NCBI GenBank assembly: GCA_043776635.1
Contig: JAYVRA010000022.1
Span: 1-35,670 of the forward strand
DNA length: 35,670 nucleotides
Direction: 5' to 3'
Source of the DNA: JANMEX01 sp043776635
GTDB lineage: Bacteria > Pseudomonadota > Alphaproteobacteria > Rhizobiales > Rhizobiaceae
Shown: piece after piece, positions 33,329-35,670 of the stretch
Layout: every line of letters starts with the position of its first letter
How positions within the stretch are numbered: the stretch's first letter is position 1
Program-made: the position numbers and the translations under genes
Notes under the pieces: model-generated
The model's database searches: none
The model's input: only the letters and a program-made list of their open reading frames with translations
Told to the model about the DNA's origin: nothing

Positions 33329-33892
33329 TCAAAATGGCTCGTTTTTCCAAGTGGAAGAAGCAAACAGCAATATTTTTTTGTCAGGCAGTGTGCTGGTGTA
33401 AGCGGCGATAAAATCTGTCATCACAGGCCATTCATAAAATACACGCAATGAATGAATGACCTGTCCGTCTCCGGAAAAGGCGGCGAAACCAGATTTGTTC
33501 AAGGCTCCAGTACTTAAGAGCGGAATTGTAGTTGGAACGTCGGCGAACGACCCATAGGTTTTTAAATCAACTGACAAGCCAGGGCAGCCAGCTGTCACCA
33601 AGAAGCTGATATTATTGCATATCTTGGCTTTAAGCGCTGCGATGTTGACATTTTCCTTCTTTATTATGTTGGTACGAATATCGCGGGCATAATTGTCAGT
33701 GGCATTGGCTATTACTTGCTGAGCGGTGAATGAAACGCACGTTTCTATGATCGCAAAAATCAGCATGGCAAACGGGATTGTCAGCATTGAAAATTCTATC
33801 GCTACACTGCCTTCGCGACTACCACTGAAATTTTTGAGCAACGTGCGGAGTGGGGAACTTTGCTTTAATGCTGTTGATTTTGGGACGCCCAT
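33329..33892 (-). CDS. TadE-like minor pseudopilin
   Basis: 187 residues from ATG 33892 (the frame is open to 33985, but the longer N-terminus is not pilin-like and AAGAGCGG precedes the chosen start). It has SREGSVAIEFSMLTIPFAML, the TadE signature with VAIEF and a hydrophobic helix, followed by a periplasmic domain with Cys in AKICNNISFLVTAGCPGLSV. It lies upstream of the TadE/TadG gene by 45 bases, so both are probably in one operon. Confidence 0.85.
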   Translation of the reverse strand: MGVPKSTALKQSSPLRTLLKNFSGSREGSVAIEFSMLTIPFAMLIFAIIETCVSFTAQQVIANATDNYARDIRTNIIKKENVNIAALKAKICNNISFLVTAGCPGLSVDLKTYGSFADVPTTIPLLSTGALNKSGFAAFSGDGQVIHSLRVFYEWPVMTDFIAAYTSTLPDKKILLFASSTWKNEPF

Positions 33893-34116
33893 GATTTTCC
33901 GCTCTTTCTCCAAAAAAGGATGTGGGAGCAGTAATAAACTAGAACGATTTCGATCTGGTTTTTCTGCGCAGAAAAGTTTTAACAAATATTTCTACGCCTT
34001 ATAAACTATATAATATCAGGCCGGACTAGAGAATGCCGTGCTCAAACCAAACCAAAAATACCGAAATTAGGGCTTTACTCGGGGCCAACTCCAATTTTGC
34101 TCGAATGAGCTATGCT

Positions 34117-34548
34117 CTAATTGTTCGCAGCAGCGGATTCCGCCTCTGATGCTCTTTCGGCATCACTTTTAAAAGCGCTTTCACAATAAGGCGTGCAGGA
34201 CAGTGTTTGAACTTGTGACCGGCGATAAATACGAATAGTGCGCGCATCACCCCGGGAGACTACAATTTGCTCATCGACAATCGGTTGGCCCTTAACATCG
34301 AGTACCACAAAATTCGTAACGCCAAAGCCCTTGCCGGTGATTACAATCGTTTGCGGGTCTTTGACTGCCGCATCTGCAATTAGAGGGTTACCGACGACGA
34401 TTGTATCAGCAGCCCGGGAAAGCTTGACAATTTTTGCCTGATTCATCACGACGTCTATACCTTCGGCATGTACTGGCATAGTCATGTTCAAAATCAGACC
34501 TGCGAAAAGCCCGACACTGCTCATTATGCCAAAAGTGTTGCGGGCCAT
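34117..34548 (-). CDS. Pilus assembly protein N-terminal domain (CpaC-like)
   Basis: A 143-residue protein with signal peptide (hydrophobic GLFAGLILNMTMPVHA) and the secretin N-domain: VVMNQAKIVKLSRAADTIVV, GNPLIADAAVKDPQTIVITG, KGFGVTNFVVLDVKGQPIVD. These pieces match the N-terminal part of Tad secretin CpaC/RcpA, but the secretin barrel is missing. Stand-alone proteins of this type occur beside Tad loci. The tail SDAERASEAESAAANN is Ala/Glu-rich. Start ATG 34548 has GGAGAG upstream; the longer frame at 34566 is less likely. Confidence 0.85.
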   Translation of the reverse strand: MARNTFGIMSSVGLFAGLILNMTMPVHAEGIDVVMNQAKIVKLSRAADTIVVGNPLIADAAVKDPQTIVITGKGFGVTNFVVLDVKGQPIVDEQIVVSRGDARTIRIYRRSQVQTLSCTPYCESAFKSDAERASEAESAAANN

Positions 34549-34650
34549 TCTACTCTCCAATATCAAAAACTTTCGTCTGAAAATGAACCGGAATGGTGAA
34601 AGAACGATTAAAGCAATCGATCGGAGTTGAATTTTAATCCGGCGCAGCCC

Positions 34651-35403
34651 TCAATCAGCCATAGCGCAAGAGGCTTGGCTGCCCGAAACAGGCGTAACCA
34701 CCGATTTGGCACCATCGAATACCAATGTCGCCTCATAAATAATTACACTGGGATCAGCCTTCGCGTCGGCTGCATAATCCGGATTTTCTTTCATATATCC
34801 GTCATAGACAGGCTTGCAGTCAGGCATCACAACATCTTTGCCCAGCCCGGTTGCGGCCTTTACCTTGTCGCTACAACCGTCCTTGTTTTCATAAAGCGAA
34901 CAATCGGCCGAATACACCCGCTTGAAACCAAGCGTCAACTTTGTGCCCTCAACTGTGACAGATTGAATATCTTCATCCAGCGAGTAATTATCATCGAACA
35001 AATGTTTGCTGGTCTTTACGTCCAGAACGACGAACGGCATCCCGCCATTGTAACCATCGGAGCCGGTGAAAAACACGTAGTTGCCCTTGGCTTCCATATA
35101 ATAGCCAGCCATGTCGTCTTTGATTATAGACTCGCCAAGTGTTGTTTCTTCGCAAGGCGCGTCCTTTGGCAGAAACGCCAACTTATCTGCGCCAAGTTCG
35201 CCCTTATCGACCTGCTTAACCATAAAATCAGCATAGTGTGAGCAGGTGATAGCCGGTGCTGAATCTTCCGCACCTTGTGCTAGCGGCAGCGGCACAACAT
35301 CAACTTTTGTCGGCACGTCAAAAGGGCCGTGATTTTCATCGCTCAAAGCGGCATTGGCCGTTAAGAGCAATGTGTGAAGAGCGAGAACAGAGGTGAGGCG
35401 CAT
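34651..35403 (-). CDS. Secreted protein of unknown function
   Basis: 250 residues with a signal peptide (MRLTSVLALHTLLLTANAAL, cleavage near residue 20). The mature part is acidic with six cysteines (ITCSHY, APCEET, ADCSLY, DGCSDK, PDCKPV, SCAMAD), possibly three disulfides. I do not recognise the family. Start ATG 35403 has GGAG six bases upstream. It is on the same strand as the pilus-type genes, but 84 bases separate it from the CpaC-like gene. The Cys-rich C-terminal half and lack of membrane helix suggest a periplasmic or released product. Confidence 0.75.
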   Translation of the reverse strand: MRLTSVLALHTLLLTANAALSDENHGPFDVPTKVDVVPLPLAQGAEDSAPAITCSHYADFMVKQVDKGELGADKLAFLPKDAPCEETTLGESIIKDDMAGYYMEAKGNYVFFTGSDGYNGGMPFVVLDVKTSKHLFDDNYSLDEDIQSVTVEGTKLTLGFKRVYSADCSLYENKDGCSDKVKAATGLGKDVVMPDCKPVYDGYMKENPDYAADAKADPSVIIYEATLVFDGAKSVVTPVSGSQASCAMAD

Positions 35404-35575
35404 GTTGATCTCCGTAAATCCACCAAGCTATAAAGTTAGATGCGATTATGAATGCAACAACCGCTTTGAGCGGCAGGGCGTCCCGGCCATTTCGAGCAAT
35501 CGCGATGAAACCATAACCGTTATCTGCCATTTGACTTGCTCTCCCCGCTGGCGGGGAAAGCGGTAATTACCAAAG
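35404..35575. other. Intergenic region next to IS630 end
   Basis: A short minus-strand frame (35336-35530, 64 residues with a hydrophobic stretch) overlaps the secreted-protein start and has only a weak ribosome-binding site; not called. A hairpin CCCCGC/GCGGGG at 35543-35556 lies between it and the transposase. The IS boundary is not resolved. Confidence 0.35.
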
Positions 35576-35670
35576 CTAGTGGATTGATTCCAACATTTGG
35601 AACCCCCGATTTCTGGCAGCGATGATTTCGTCTGGGTTTGCGCGCCATGTGAAGGGTTTGGCTTCGCTGT
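35576..35670 (-). pseudogene. IS630-family transposase, C-terminal end only (cut by window)
   Basis: The minus strand ends with SEAKPFTWRANPDEII, then AARNRGFQMLESIH and TAG (35578-35576). This is the usual C-terminus of IS630 transposases from alphaproteobacteria (K-P-F-x-W ... I-I-A-x-x-x-R-G-x-Q-x-L-x-S-I-H). The rest lies outside the window, so intactness cannot be judged; it is listed as partial rather than proven dead. Confidence 0.75.

Noticed and set aside
35336..35530. 64-residue minus-strand frame with a hydrophobic stretch
   Set aside because: Overlaps the well-supported start of the secreted protein and has only a weak ribosome-binding site.
1..35670. CRISPR arrays, tRNA or rRNA genes
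   Set aside because: No regularly spaced repeats and no cloverleaf or rRNA-like stretch was found by eye on either strand.

Overview
The window looks like part of an alphaproteobacterial chromosome, most likely order Hyphomicrobiales (Rhizobiales), with moderate GC. This rests on gene order and protein type: a lnt / CBS-domain protein / ybeY / phoH / miaB / plsC / fur-mur / rimI / tsaB run, a SinR-like regulator beside metK, def-fmt-truA, dnaA next to rpsT and mutM, Fur and MoeB proteins that lack the usual cysteines, and palindromic intergenic repeats of rhizobial/Brucella type. The genus cannot be fixed from the sequence alone. Both ends of the window are cut through transposase genes (IS30-like left, IS630-like right), which suggests a contig bounded by multicopy insertion sequences.

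Layout. 1-474: end of a broken IS30-like transposase. 475-11235 (all minus strand): tsaB, rimI, a Fur/Mur regulator, plsC, miaB, phoH, ybeY, a CorC-like CBS protein, lnt, an XRE regulator, metK and trmB, tightly packed with many start/stop overlaps. These serve tRNA modification, lipoprotein and phospholipid synthesis, metal regulation and SAM supply. 11250-13215: a frameshifted qorB-like reductase divergent from its HxlR regulator, then a GNAT acetyltransferase. 13329-16959 (mostly plus): recR, an MltB-type lytic transglycosylase, a 35-residue reverse-strand mini-gene, an XRE-cupin regulator and two fused, decayed GNAT genes. 17006-20770: rmuC (minus), then def, a 46-residue RHH-like gene, fmt and truA (plus).

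20770-28247: two palindromic repeats, then a minus-strand block that reads dnaA, dnaN, recF, moeB-like, aconitase X large subunit, a RelE/HigB-like toxin relic, and an antitoxin fused in frame to the aconitase X small subunit. The last arrangement is the most unusual thing here: a toxin-antitoxin module sits between the two subunit genes of one enzyme, the toxin carries a stop codon, and the antitoxin HTH has become the N-terminus of the enzyme's swivel subunit. 28248-28970 is the AT-rich dnaA upstream region with two DnaA-box-like sites and a possible small RNA. 29016-31605 (minus): deoB, mutM, rpsT. 31696-35403: a PhnD-like binding protein (plus), then Tad-pilus-type pseudopilins and a secretin N-domain protein, and an unrecognised secreted protein (minus).

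Several genes are broken (IS30 transposase, qorB, toxin, two GNATs) and repeats have moved in. Accessory loci are decaying while the housekeeping genes stay intact. A cluster of read errors could mimic part of this, so the single-base lesions should be verified.
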